Under the pieces are notes generated by a model. It ran no database searches. It saw only the letters and a program-made list of their open reading frames with translations, and had not been told where the DNA came from. From Bacillota bacterium (GTDB lineage: Bacteria; Bacillota; Clostridia; Acetivibrionales; DTU013), in assembly GCA_023433505.1 (NCBI GenBank), contig JAEZCO010000073.1:1-64000 (forward strand): a stretch of 64,000 nt of DNA, written 5' to 3'. A program made the position numbers and the translations under genes. This document shows, one piece after another, positions 49,423 to 58,687 of the stretch (its first letter is position 1; each line of letters starts with the position of its first letter).

Positions 49423-51168
49423 ATGAAAGGTAAACAATTACTGGTTGATTTCATAAAACAACATCTGCGCAGTTATATCGCAGGGATTCTGATTTTGGTT
49501 TTCACTTCCTTTGTCAATATGATCATTCCCAAGATTTTAGGGTATATCACTGATGGCCTCAACAGCCGGAATATGCCCCAGGATCAGATTGTACGGTATG
49601 TCTTGCTCCTGTTTGGCGTGGTCGTTGCCGCATTTGGATTGAAGTTTATTTGGCGTTATCTGCTGATAGGGAATTGCAGGAGTGTTGAGGTATACTTGAG
49701 AGGGCATTTGTTCAAGCATATGCAGACGCTTCCCGTAAGCTTTTACTCCAACAACAAGACCGGCAATCTGGTAGCCTATGCGATAAATGATGTCCAGGCG
49801 GTGAGGATGACCTTTGGGTTTGGCTCGATACAGATTCTTGACGGTCTGTCCGCCAGCATTATTTCCATCTATTTTATGGCAAGCACCATCAATCCCACGC
49901 TCACGCTTATGGCCCTTGCGCCAGTCCCTGTGGCTGTTTTTGTCATGGTAATGGTAGGAAAGCTTATCCGGGAAAGGTTTAAAAAGGTGCAGGAGGCTTT
50001 TGCCGCAATCTCCGACAAAGTACAGGAGAATATTTCCGGCATCCGCGTCATCAAGGCCTTTGCTCAGGAAAAAGAAGAGGTGGACAATTTCCTGAAGTAC
50101 AGCAAGCAGAGGGTGGATACGCAAATGAACCTGACACGGATATCGGCGCTGCTGGGCCCTTGTGCGCAAGCCTGCTTCGGAGTCAGTTTTCTGCTTTTTA
50201 TTGTTTACGGCAGCGGCCAGGTGATTAAAGGGGTGATTACATTGGGGGACTATGTGGCTTTCAATTCCTACATGATGGCTATTATGGGGCCGGTGATGAA
50301 CATCAGCCGTATTATCGATGTCCTGCAGAGGGGGATTGCATCTTATAAAAGGCTTAACAATATTTTTGACACTCCCGCCGGCATCCCGCAATCCGAGGGC
50401 GAACCGGACATAGCGGATATCAAAGGCGGCCTGGAGATCAGGAATTTGAATTTCAGCTACCCGGGAGCTTCCAGGAGAGCATTAAAGGGCATCAACATCA
50501 AGCTGGAGAAAGGAAAGACTCTCGGGATCCTTGGAAAAACCGGCAGCGGCAAGACCACCCTGGTTAATCTTCTCCTGCGGCTTTATGATGTGGATGATGG
50601 CCGTATTTTCATGGATGGGTCGGATATTAACAGTATTCCGGTGGATTTATTGAGAGAGAGCATCGGGTATGTGCCCCAGGATAATTTTCTTTTTTCCACC
50701 ACCATAAGAAACAATATCGAATTCTTCAGAAACTTGTATACGGATTTTGAAATTGAGGAGGCAACCAAAATTTCCGGCGTCTATGACAATATCGTATCTT
50801 TCCCCGACGGCTTTGATACTGTCGTAGGAGAGAGAGGCGTCATGCTGTCCGGCGGTCAGAAGCAGAGGATCTCTATTGCCAGGGCGTTGGTGAAAAAGCC
50901 ATCTCTGCTTATTCTGGATGACAGCCTTTCCGCGGTGGATACCAAAACGGAGGAGGAAATCCTTGTAAATATCAGGGAGCATCTGAAAAGGCGGACCGGA
51001 ATTATTATCTCCCATCGCGTTTCCACTGTGAAATTTGCAGATGAGATTATCGTAATGGATAACGGAAGAATAACGGAAAGAGGCTCCCATGAAGAGCTAA
51101 TGCTGCTGGGAGGCGCATATTACAGCTTGTTCCAGGCACAGAACCAACAGGAGGTCATCAGCGCATGA
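49423..51168 (+). CDS. ABC exporter half-transporter, degenerate-site subunit
   Basis: A 581-residue protein with six N-terminal membrane spans (about 15-310) and a C-terminal ATPase. Walker A GKTGSGKTT, signature LSGGQKQRISIARAL, Walker B LLILDDSLSAVD and switch His in ISHRVST are present. The catalytic Glu after Walker B is Asp here (LDDS), which marks the degenerate half of heterodimeric exporters such as TM287/288. GAGG lies before the ATG. Its stop overlaps the start of the partner gene (ATGA). It probably exports a lipid, peptide or drug-like compound. Confidence 0.93.
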   Translation: MKGKQLLVDFIKQHLRSYIAGILILVFTSFVNMIIPKILGYITDGLNSRNMPQDQIVRYVLLLFGVVVAAFGLKFIWRYLLIGNCRSVEVYLRGHLFKHMQTLPVSFYSNNKTGNLVAYAINDVQAVRMTFGFGSIQILDGLSASIISIYFMASTINPTLTLMALAPVPVAVFVMVMVGKLIRERFKKVQEAFAAISDKVQENISGIRVIKAFAQEKEEVDNFLKYSKQRVDTQMNLTRISALLGPCAQACFGVSFLLFIVYGSGQVIKGVITLGDYVAFNSYMMAIMGPVMNISRIIDVLQRGIASYKRLNNIFDTPAGIPQSEGEPDIADIKGGLEIRNLNFSYPGASRRALKGINIKLEKGKTLGILGKTGSGKTTLVNLLLRLYDVDDGRIFMDGSDINSIPVDLLRESIGYVPQDNFLFSTTIRNNIEFFRNLYTDFEIEEATKISGVYDNIVSFPDGFDTVVGERGVMLSGGQKQRISIARALVKKPSLLILDDSLSAVDTKTEEEILVNIREHLKRRTGIIISHRVSTVKFADEIIVMDNGRITERGSHEELMLLGGAYYSLFQAQNQQEVISA

Positions 51169-52937
51169 AGACAGAAATGGTACAGGACGAATTCCTATTG
51201 CAAAAAAAGAACTTCAGGTTTATGCGGTTGATGGCCTACTTTAAGCCTTTTATCCTGTTGCTGCTTATCAGTGTGGCCCTGGCGTTTTTGCTTAATGCAG
51301 CGGTTCTGGCAAAACCATATATTATCAAACTGGTCATAGACGACTACATAGTGAAGGGTAACTATGACTTGCGCAGCATAGGACTGCTGGGAGTTCTATA
51401 TCTTCTCATGGTGCTTTTAGGCTCAGGCTTGGGCTATTTGCAAACCAATATCCTTACCTATGTAGGACAGAAGATTATGTTTACTATCCGGAACAGAATT
51501 TTTGGGCATATACAGAAGATGTCCATGAGCTTTTTTGATAAAAATTCCACAGGCAGAATTCTAACCAGGGTCACCAACGATGTCGAAGCCTTGAATGAAT
51601 TGTTTTCGGGGGTAATGGTGGACCTTATCCGGAATTTTATTATGGTGGCGGGCATTATCCTTATGATGTTCACCCTTGACGTCAGGCTTGCCTTTGTGAG
51701 TATCAGCTGTGTGCCTATCATTGCGGTCATTATGGTAATTTACCGCATCGCAGCCAGAAAGAATTTCATTAAAATGAAAGGCATGCTTGCCAAAATCAAT
51801 GGCTTTCTTGCGGAAAACATCTCCGGCATGAAGCTGGTTCAGATATTCAACCGGGAAAGGGAAAAGCATGAAGAGCTCCGGAAGCTGGACGGGGAATATT
51901 TTAAATGCAGTCTCCGGGAAGTTATTTTAAACAGCTTCAGCAGGCCGGTGATTGATATCGTGAATAATCTTACCATAGCGGTGCTGATTATTTTCTGTAT
52001 GGGCAGAATCCTGGCAGGAACTCTGGAAATCGGTGTACTCTTTGCTTTCATCGCATACATCAAGCAATTCTTCGAGCCTATCAGTGAAATATCGGAAAAA
52101 TACACGTCCATCCAATCGGCCATAGTATCGTCGGAGAGGATATTCGATATTCTTGACAAACAGGATACCCAGGAGGACCTAATGGCCGGGAAGCCTGCAG
52201 GCAGATTTGAGGGCGGGATCGAGTTCGAAAACGTCTGGTTTGCTTATGAGGGGGAAGCCTGGGTGCTGAAGGATGTGAGCTTCTGCATAAAGCCGGGCGA
52301 AACGGTGGCCTTTGTCGGCGCCACCGGCTCGGGGAAGACCACCATCATCAGCTTGATGATGCGCTTTTATGATATCCAGAAGGGCCGGATATTGATTGAT
52401 GGACAGGATATCAGAGAATACAGGCTTGAGGAGCTTAGAAGGCAGATTTGCGTGGTTTTACAGGATGTTTTCCTTTTTGCGGGCGACATCCGGTCCAATA
52501 TCCGCTTGAATAACGAAAATATATCGGACGAAGATATTGTGAATGCTGCCCGCTATGTCAGTGCCGACGGTTTTATCGAATCGTTGCCCGGGAAATATAA
52601 GGAAGAGGTGAAAGAGCGGGGCTGTACCTTTTCGGCGGGTCAGAAGCAGTTGTTGTCCTTCGTCCGGGCCGTTGCCTTCAATCCTGCAGTGCTGGTGCTT
52701 GACGAGGCTACTGCCAGCATAGATACCAGCACGGAACAGGCGATTCAGGAGGCCATGTCGAAGATCTCCCAGGGCAGAACTTCCGTAATCATTGCCCATA
52801 GGTTATCCACCATAAGAAATGCACATAAGATCCTTGTCATGCATAAAGGCAAGATCAGAGAAACGGGAAAGCACGATGAGCTTATGGAACTGGGAGGCAT
52901 CTACTGCCGCCTTTATAGGGCGCAGACAGAGGTGTGA
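51165..52937 (+). CDS. ABC exporter half-transporter, catalytic-site subunit
   Basis: A 590-residue partner of the preceding protein. Six spans are followed by an ATPase with GATGSGKTT (Walker A), VLVLDEATASID (Walker B with the canonical Glu) and IIAHRLST (switch His). The signature is FSAGQKQLLSF, departing from LSGGQ, so the two composite ATP sites are asymmetric: one consensus and one degenerate. Translation is coupled to the first gene by a 4-bp overlap. The export substrate is not readable from sequence. Confidence 0.93.
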   Translation: MKTEMVQDEFLLQKKNFRFMRLMAYFKPFILLLLISVALAFLLNAAVLAKPYIIKLVIDDYIVKGNYDLRSIGLLGVLYLLMVLLGSGLGYLQTNILTYVGQKIMFTIRNRIFGHIQKMSMSFFDKNSTGRILTRVTNDVEALNELFSGVMVDLIRNFIMVAGIILMMFTLDVRLAFVSISCVPIIAVIMVIYRIAARKNFIKMKGMLAKINGFLAENISGMKLVQIFNREREKHEELRKLDGEYFKCSLREVILNSFSRPVIDIVNNLTIAVLIIFCMGRILAGTLEIGVLFAFIAYIKQFFEPISEISEKYTSIQSAIVSSERIFDILDKQDTQEDLMAGKPAGRFEGGIEFENVWFAYEGEAWVLKDVSFCIKPGETVAFVGATGSGKTTIISLMMRFYDIQKGRILIDGQDIREYRLEELRRQICVVLQDVFLFAGDIRSNIRLNNENISDEDIVNAARYVSADGFIESLPGKYKEEVKERGCTFSAGQKQLLSFVRAVAFNPAVLVLDEATASIDTSTEQAIQEAMSKISQGRTSVIIAHRLSTIRNAHKILVMHKGKIRETGKHDELMELGGIYCRLYRAQTEV

Positions 52938-53054
52938 GTTCATCAAAGCATATATTCAGTACAATATGATCAGTATATTATGAAAAGAATGTGCAATAAG
53001 TTAATAAACGGTGTCAGTCACTTATTTATTAATTCACAACGCACGTTTACCGGT

Positions 53055-53155
53055 TGTCATTGCGAGAAGCGGAGCGACGCGGCAATCTCAGCCTTTTATG
53101 TAACTACTGTATTTTTTGAGATTGCCACGCTTCATTGCACTCGCTCGCAATGACA
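53055..53155. repeat. Palindromic intergenic repeat, full copy
   Basis: TGTCATTGCGAG... ACGCGGCAATCTCA (53055-53090) is inverted as TGAGATTGCCACGC... CTCGCAATGACA (53117-53155). The sequence belongs to a widespread type of bacterial mobile palindromic repeat. It can form a long hairpin. There is no coding frame. Confidence 0.75.
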
Positions 53156-53268
53156 GATGTGGCCTAAAAATAGAACCTTATTATGATAGAAACCGTCTCC
53201 ATTGTCCGCTTGATTCCCACCTCTATGCTGTTAAAGCACTAAACCTTCCTATCACAGTAAAGCAAAAT

Positions 53269-53506
53269 GGGCGGGCATGGCTGCGAATAAATGCGTCATG
53301 TGGAGTCATGGCTGCAGGCTGTTTGTCCAGGCGAAGTTCGAATGCGGTACCCCAGAGGAATACCCGTGATACTTCGACACGGACGTCGAAGTCGCTGGCT
53401 CTGAGCCATGGAAGGCGAATAGCCAGCGCCCGCATTGGGACGAGCCTGGACATTACAGCCTGCCCTTGACGGAGCCTGATGCAGGGATTTGCAGTCATGT
53501 CCGCCC
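53269..53506. repeat. Large imperfect inverted repeat (about 240 bp)
   Basis: The left arm (53269-53347, starting GGGCGGGCATGGCTGC) resembles the reverse complement of the right arm (53428-53506, ending GCAGTCATGTCCGCCC). Both contain CAGGCTGTxxTGTCCAGGC and AATGCGG. The centre holds TTCGACACGGACGTCGAA, another hairpin. It has the shape of a MITE or structured repeat. Frames crossing it are artefacts of the palindrome. Confidence 0.65.
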
Positions 53507-53560
53507 ATTTCCCTGAAAGTCAGCAGGATCCCTTTCTAGCCCGGAATAGTACCTTGAAGT

Positions 53561-53599
53561 TGAGATTGCCGCGCTTCACAGCGTTCGCTCGCAATGACA
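53561..53599. repeat. Half copy of the palindromic intergenic repeat
   Basis: TGAGATTGCCGCGCTTCACA then CTCGCAATGACA matches the right arm of the element at 53055-53155. Together with the 240-bp palindrome it fills the gap before the S-layer protein gene. The rest of 52938-53911 shows no gene that I can support. Confidence 0.7.
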
Positions 53600-53911
53600 C
53601 ACGTGCTAACACACCGCCAGTGTGGAAACTCAGGTGAGTTTCACAGCAATGACAGAGTGTTAGGTATCATACTGAATGCGGCGAAGAATCTAAAGGCAGG
53701 TATAAGATCCTTTGCTATCACGCAGGATGACAGACACACTATTTTACACTTTCAAATAATTACGCACTATCCAACAATTATGCAATCTGTTGCACCTAAA
53801 TCGTACATAGTTGGTATTAAAAATCAATTGCCTTCTGCCGATATTCATATAAGAGTATGGTTTACTGACGAATTCCTTTAAAATGTCGTGGAAGACGTCG
53901 TGGAGGTAATA

Positions 53912-56900
53912 ATGCTGTTTCAAAGAAAATTCTATAAAATGCTTTACAAATACATGGCCTGTTTCCTGGTGGCTGTCCTATTGTTTTTGGCGGTACCTTC
54001 GGCGGCATTTGCCGCATTTAATGTGTCCCTGTCTGCAAATCCTGCCCAGCCGCATTCGGATACCCAGGCGGTGCTGAAATGGAATCCGGTAGCGGGGGCT
54101 CAACTGTATGAAATACTCAGGAATACCGGCGGTGCGTTTGTACCCGTTGGTACCATTGACCCTGATGGGGTACTGGAGCCTACCACCTATATCGATTTGG
54201 GATTGACTCCGAATACAGCTTATACATATCAATTGAAGGCTTATCTTGATACTTCAAAGCAGAATGCCGTTGCTCTGTCATACAACGAGACAACCTTTAC
54301 TACAAGCGGTTTAATAAGACCCGACGGCATGTCCGCGGTCTATAATATCAATACCAAAAATGTGACCCTCTCCTGGGAGACTGATTCTGAAGCCGCCGCA
54401 GGCTGTGTGGTCAGAGTGGGCAATGAATCCGGAGCCATTGTTGCAACGGCAGTTTATGGAGCGAATACAATCACATTTGCAACAGCCAACACCGAGCCTG
54501 TCAATTATGTCGTCGTATCCAATGATGGAGCAGGAGGACATGTATCGGCTGCTTCCAATCCCGTCACTGTCACGCCCATAACTCCTCCTGTTGTGACTGC
54601 GGCAGGAGTACTTGGAAATTCTAATCTCTCCTGGGGAAATTTCAGCCCGATTGCCGATTTTTATCTGGAGCGGGCAAAATGGAGCGGGACTGCGTGGAGC
54701 GCATGGCAAGAGGTGGCAACACAAATTACTGCCAATGGTGCGACAGATGCCCCTGATACCGGCGGGGTTTACAGATACAGGCTTTCGGCTAAAAACAGCG
54801 GGAGCTATGCGGGACAGAGCAATGCTTCCAATAATGTCTCATGCCCAAGAGCGCCGAAGAACCTCACTGCAGCCATTGTTACCAATAGCCTCACCGGTGC
54901 TAAAACCATTGATCTCCATTGGACCAATGACCCCGGAAATGAATCCATATTAAAAGTGGGATTTGAATCCGATACGAGTTTCTTCAACTTCATTGCAAGT
55001 CTTCCGAAATCTGCTGCAAGTTATTCCCTGAACGTGCCTGTCGAATTGGGTATAACTTATAGCTTTGTCATATCCGCTTGGTACACTGATCAAAATTATA
55101 CGCTAAGTCCTATATGCTCTGTAACGGCGCTCATGCCGGGTGCTCCATCAAACCTGACCTTACGGGCGGATTCCAAAGCGTCGGTTACTTTAAGCTGGCA
55201 GGACAATTCCACAGCGGAGCAGCAGTTTGTCATTGAGAGGAAAAAAGACTCCGGAAGCTTTGTAAATATTGGTACGGTAGCTGCCAAGAATATAACCTAC
55301 ACAGATGCTACAATTGAAGCAGACCATACATACGCTTACAGGGTACTCGCGTCAAATACTATGGGACTATCTGCGTATTCAAACACAGTTTCAATCATCG
55401 TCAATAATATTATCATACCCAATGCACTTACGGCTGCAGCAGTTTCCTCTTCACAGATAGACCTTGCCTGGTCGTATCCCGGGAATGGGAAATACGGTAC
55501 GGTAATAGAAAGAAAAACCGGAACAGACGGCACATGGTCGATTTTGAGTACTACACCCGCCGGCTTCTATACTTATAGCGATAGCGGATTGTCTGCCGAC
55601 ACTCAGTATTTCTACCGGGTGAGAAATTCAATGGGAAGTGGGATCACCACTCCGTCATATCCGGACAATGATTCGGGCATTGGAGCATATACCAGGTTGA
55701 ACGGGCTGTCTTTATCGGGTGAAGCGGTATCCGGCGGAAGGATACGGTTGACGTGGTCCGGTGCTTTAGCCGGAACAGACGTGGTTATTGAAAGGAAAAT
55801 GGCAAGCGGAAACTTTTCTGTGCTGGGTACCGTCAATACTTCCGTAAGCGAGTGGTATGATACCACCGGGCTTATTCCCGGGGCTTCCTACATATACAGG
55901 ATCAAAGCCAGGAATTCCTCCAACGAATCGGCTTATTCCCGTGAGCTAACGGTGGCAAATGTATATCTGGATTCTCCCTCCGACCTGGATGCAAAGCCGG
56001 ACTCAAACAATACTATCACACTTACCTGGAAGGATAATTCCGACGGGGAAACCGGTTTTGAAATATGGAGAAGAGTGTATGGCACATCGACATATATCCT
56101 TTATGCCAAGGTTGGGCGGAATGAAACCAGATATACCGACAAGGACGCCCAATCAGGGGTACAGTATTACTACAGGGTCAGAGCGTATTTAAATCAGGGG
56201 GAGCTATACTCGGGGTATGCCGCAACCGTATCTGCCGGTGTGGATATTATTGATCCGCCGGATGATCTGGCGTATGACTATGTCAGTGATACCACTATCA
56301 CACTGACCTGGGATGACAATTCCGATGATGAGAGCGGGTTCAGGATAGAACGCAGGATCGGACAAGACGGTGATTGGCAGCAGATAGCTACGGTGTCCAG
56401 AAATACCGAATCATACAAATACACCGGGTTGAACCCAAATGTAAAATACTTTTTCAGAATCAGGGCGTATAATGGCAGCGGAAGCTTTGACTCCTTCAGC
56501 AATGAGGTAGAGATCACCACCGGTAAGCCCAAAGCCCCTTCCAACGTTTCTGTGGGATCAATCTCATCCTTTCAGGCAAAGATAACCTGGAAGGACAACT
56601 CGGACAATGAGGCGGGCTTCAAGCTGCAACGGGCTATTGTCGGAATCACCAATTATACGACGGTGGCGTATGTTGGAAAAGATATCACTTCCTATACGGA
56701 TAACGGATTGAGCAGCGGGACGCAATACAGCTATAAGGTTTCGGCCTACAATGAAAGCGGTGAATCTGCAAGCGTATCCGCTGAAGCGGCAACAGGCATT
56801 TATATCACCTTTAAGGATGTGACCGCCGGCTTTTGGGCATGGAATGCCATTGTCAATCTGGCGGGCAGAGGCATCATCAAAGGGAAGACGGAGACAAAAT

Positions 56901-57349
56901 TCATGCCCGGCGACACCATTACCCGGGCGGAATTTACCGCCCTCATGATCAGGGCTTTCAATCTGGAAACCGCCCCGGTGGGGAGCTTTGCGGACGTAAA
57001 AATAGGCAGGTGGTATTATGATGAAGTGATGGTGGCGGAAAATCTGGGAATTATCAGCGGGGATGCAGGGAACAAATTTTATCCGGACCGCGTGATTACC
57101 AGAGAAGAGATGGCTGTGATCATCGCAAATACCTTGAATGTAGTCGGGAAGCCTTTAAATGCATATGGAAACGGCACATTGGAGAAATTCTGGGACAGAG
57201 ATCTGATTTCTCCCTATGCCCTGTCAAGCATAGCTTCCATCGTGGGGGAAGGGCTCATGACAGGTTTGCCCGGAAATGCCATCGCCCCGAAAAAGACATT
57301 GACAAGAGCCGAGGCGGCAGCCATCATTTACAGGATCCTCGACAGGTAG
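53912..57349 (+). CDS. S-layer-anchored protein with many fibronectin III domains
   Basis: A 1145-residue cell-surface protein. A signal peptide (LFQRKFYKMLYKYMACFLVA, cleavage near AFAAFN) precedes about nine or ten fibronectin type III repeats with recurring LTWxDNSxxExGFxIxR and YxYRVxAxN motifs. Three S-layer homology domains end the chain: FKDVTAGFWAWNAI, FADVKIGRWYYDEV and the third before AAAIIYRIL. SLH domains bind pyruvylated cell-wall polysaccharide; FnIII repeats act as spacers or adhesion modules. No catalytic domain is evident. ATG 53912 has GGAGGTAATA upstream, better than the GTG 24 bases earlier. Confidence 0.92.
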   Translation: MLFQRKFYKMLYKYMACFLVAVLLFLAVPSAAFAAFNVSLSANPAQPHSDTQAVLKWNPVAGAQLYEILRNTGGAFVPVGTIDPDGVLEPTTYIDLGLTPNTAYTYQLKAYLDTSKQNAVALSYNETTFTTSGLIRPDGMSAVYNINTKNVTLSWETDSEAAAGCVVRVGNESGAIVATAVYGANTITFATANTEPVNYVVVSNDGAGGHVSAASNPVTVTPITPPVVTAAGVLGNSNLSWGNFSPIADFYLERAKWSGTAWSAWQEVATQITANGATDAPDTGGVYRYRLSAKNSGSYAGQSNASNNVSCPRAPKNLTAAIVTNSLTGAKTIDLHWTNDPGNESILKVGFESDTSFFNFIASLPKSAASYSLNVPVELGITYSFVISAWYTDQNYTLSPICSVTALMPGAPSNLTLRADSKASVTLSWQDNSTAEQQFVIERKKDSGSFVNIGTVAAKNITYTDATIEADHTYAYRVLASNTMGLSAYSNTVSIIVNNIIIPNALTAAAVSSSQIDLAWSYPGNGKYGTVIERKTGTDGTWSILSTTPAGFYTYSDSGLSADTQYFYRVRNSMGSGITTPSYPDNDSGIGAYTRLNGLSLSGEAVSGGRIRLTWSGALAGTDVVIERKMASGNFSVLGTVNTSVSEWYDTTGLIPGASYIYRIKARNSSNESAYSRELTVANVYLDSPSDLDAKPDSNNTITLTWKDNSDGETGFEIWRRVYGTSTYILYAKVGRNETRYTDKDAQSGVQYYYRVRAYLNQGELYSGYAATVSAGVDIIDPPDDLAYDYVSDTTITLTWDDNSDDESGFRIERRIGQDGDWQQIATVSRNTESYKYTGLNPNVKYFFRIRAYNGSGSFDSFSNEVEITTGKPKAPSNVSVGSISSFQAKITWKDNSDNEAGFKLQRAIVGITNYTTVAYVGKDITSYTDNGLSSGTQYSYKVSAYNESGESASVSAEAATGIYITFKDVTAGFWAWNAIVNLAGRGIIKGKTETKFMPGDTITRAEFTALMIRAFNLETAPVGSFADVKIGRWYYDEVMVAENLGIISGDAGNKFYPDRVITREEMAVIIANTLNVVGKPLNAYGNGTLEKFWDRDLISPYALSSIASIVGEGLMTGLPGNAIAPKKTLTRAEAAAIIYRILDR

Positions 57350-57445
57350 CCTTGATGAAGTGAAATAAAATTCTGATCGAGAGTCATAGAACATTGCAAA
57401 AAACGCATAATAATAGCCTCAGTAAAAATAAGGGGTAATGATATT

Positions 57446-58525
57446 TTGAAAGTGGCGATTATTGGCGGAGGCCTTGCAGGGATAGTATGCGCAGCCCAAT
57501 TGGAGAGATTGGGTGTAATTCCGGACATCTTCGAAAAAAACAGTGATCTGGCGGAACCTTTCAGACATGTCGGGGCTACTTTGCAAATTATCCTCAGGCC
57601 GATCAAAGATCCATTGGAGTATTTGAGCCAGAATTACGGGATAGACTTCCAGCATTCGGGATTTGTTAAAAAAGTAATTCATAAAGGCCCCTCCACGAGC
57701 AGGACCATAACGGGAGATCTGGGCTATTTCCTGCATCGGGGGTCCATCGCGGACAGTATTGACAAACAAATTGCACGAACCCTCAAAAGCAGAAAATATT
57801 TTAATAAGGAAGTAGATTACAAGAAGCTGAGAAACAAGTATGATTATGTCGTGGTAGCCAGCGGACAGCCTTTTGAAGCAAGGCAGCTGGGTATCTGGCA
57901 GGATATACTATCGATGAGTGTAAAAGGCGGCGTCATTTCAGGAGATTTTGAGACGGATTCCTTTACGGTCTGGATCAATCGGAATTTCTGCAAGTCGGGC
58001 TACGCATATCTGGCGCCCTTCAGCAAAAAGGAAGCAACCCTTGCCTTGGCCGTAAACGATATAAAGCTTGAAGAGATCGAGGATTATTGGGACTGCTTTA
58101 TCAAATCGGAAAATATCCGCTATAAAATGACGGGATACTTTAAAAAGGTTCATTATGCGGGCTTTGTCCATCCCCACCGGGTGGATAATATTTTTTTCAT
58201 AGGAAATGCGGCAGGCGTTTTAGACCCTTTACTGGGATTTGGCATATTTCCCACGGTGATTACCGCCAGTGAAGCCGCAAAATCCATTGTTGCCAATACG
58301 GATTATGAGTCCGGAATAAAAAGCGTTGTGAAATTAAACACAAAATTGCTGGAGTTTCGCAAAACCCTGAATATGTTTGACAATAAAGACTATGACCGGT
58401 TATTGGGGTTATTGGGCCTGCCCGGGGTCAATTCACTGGTCTACAGGACCGGCTTTAACGCCGTAACCATGGGATATTCCGCTTTAAAGCCCTTGAATGC
58501 CTTGCTGGGGCCGAAGGAAAAGTAG
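57446..58525 (+). CDS. FAD-dependent oxidoreductase, second geranylgeranyl-reductase-like paralogue
   Basis: A 359-residue flavoprotein. The FAD-binding start VAIIGGGLAGIVCAAQLERL is followed by YVVVASGQPFEARQLGIWQ and NIFFIGNAAGVLDPLLGFGI. It is clearly related to the gene at 10776, sharing LLGLPGVNSLVY near the C-terminus. These two probably use related hydrophobic substrates. TTG at 57446 is the start, with AAGGGG upstream. It stands alone between the S-layer protein and pepF, with no terpenoid gene beside it. Confidence 0.8.
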   Translation: MKVAIIGGGLAGIVCAAQLERLGVIPDIFEKNSDLAEPFRHVGATLQIILRPIKDPLEYLSQNYGIDFQHSGFVKKVIHKGPSTSRTITGDLGYFLHRGSIADSIDKQIARTLKSRKYFNKEVDYKKLRNKYDYVVVASGQPFEARQLGIWQDILSMSVKGGVISGDFETDSFTVWINRNFCKSGYAYLAPFSKKEATLALAVNDIKLEEIEDYWDCFIKSENIRYKMTGYFKKVHYAGFVHPHRVDNIFFIGNAAGVLDPLLGFGIFPTVITASEAAKSIVANTDYESGIKSVVKLNTKLLEFRKTLNMFDNKDYDRLLGLLGLPGVNSLVYRTGFNAVTMGYSALKPLNALLGPKEK

Positions 58526-58687
58526 CAGCCATCTGCCCGGGGATCCTGGAAGTAAGCTTTATTATGATTTTTTAGGTCCTAAGTAAAGCGAATTTTCTTG
58601 CTGGTAATATTTATGCCATCAGGGTATAATAGTGAAGTGGTAAATATTAAAAAGGCATTCTTCCGGAGTGCGGCAAGAGGTGTGATT

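Noticed and set aside
53055..53599. CRISPR array
   Set aside because: The repeats are inverted, of unequal spacing and only partly identical; no regular repeat-spacer pattern is present and no cas gene is visible.
53116..53881. Several frames of 70-117 codons in the repeat cluster
   Set aside because: They arise from palindromic repeats; symmetrical frames appear on both strands and none has a ribosome site.
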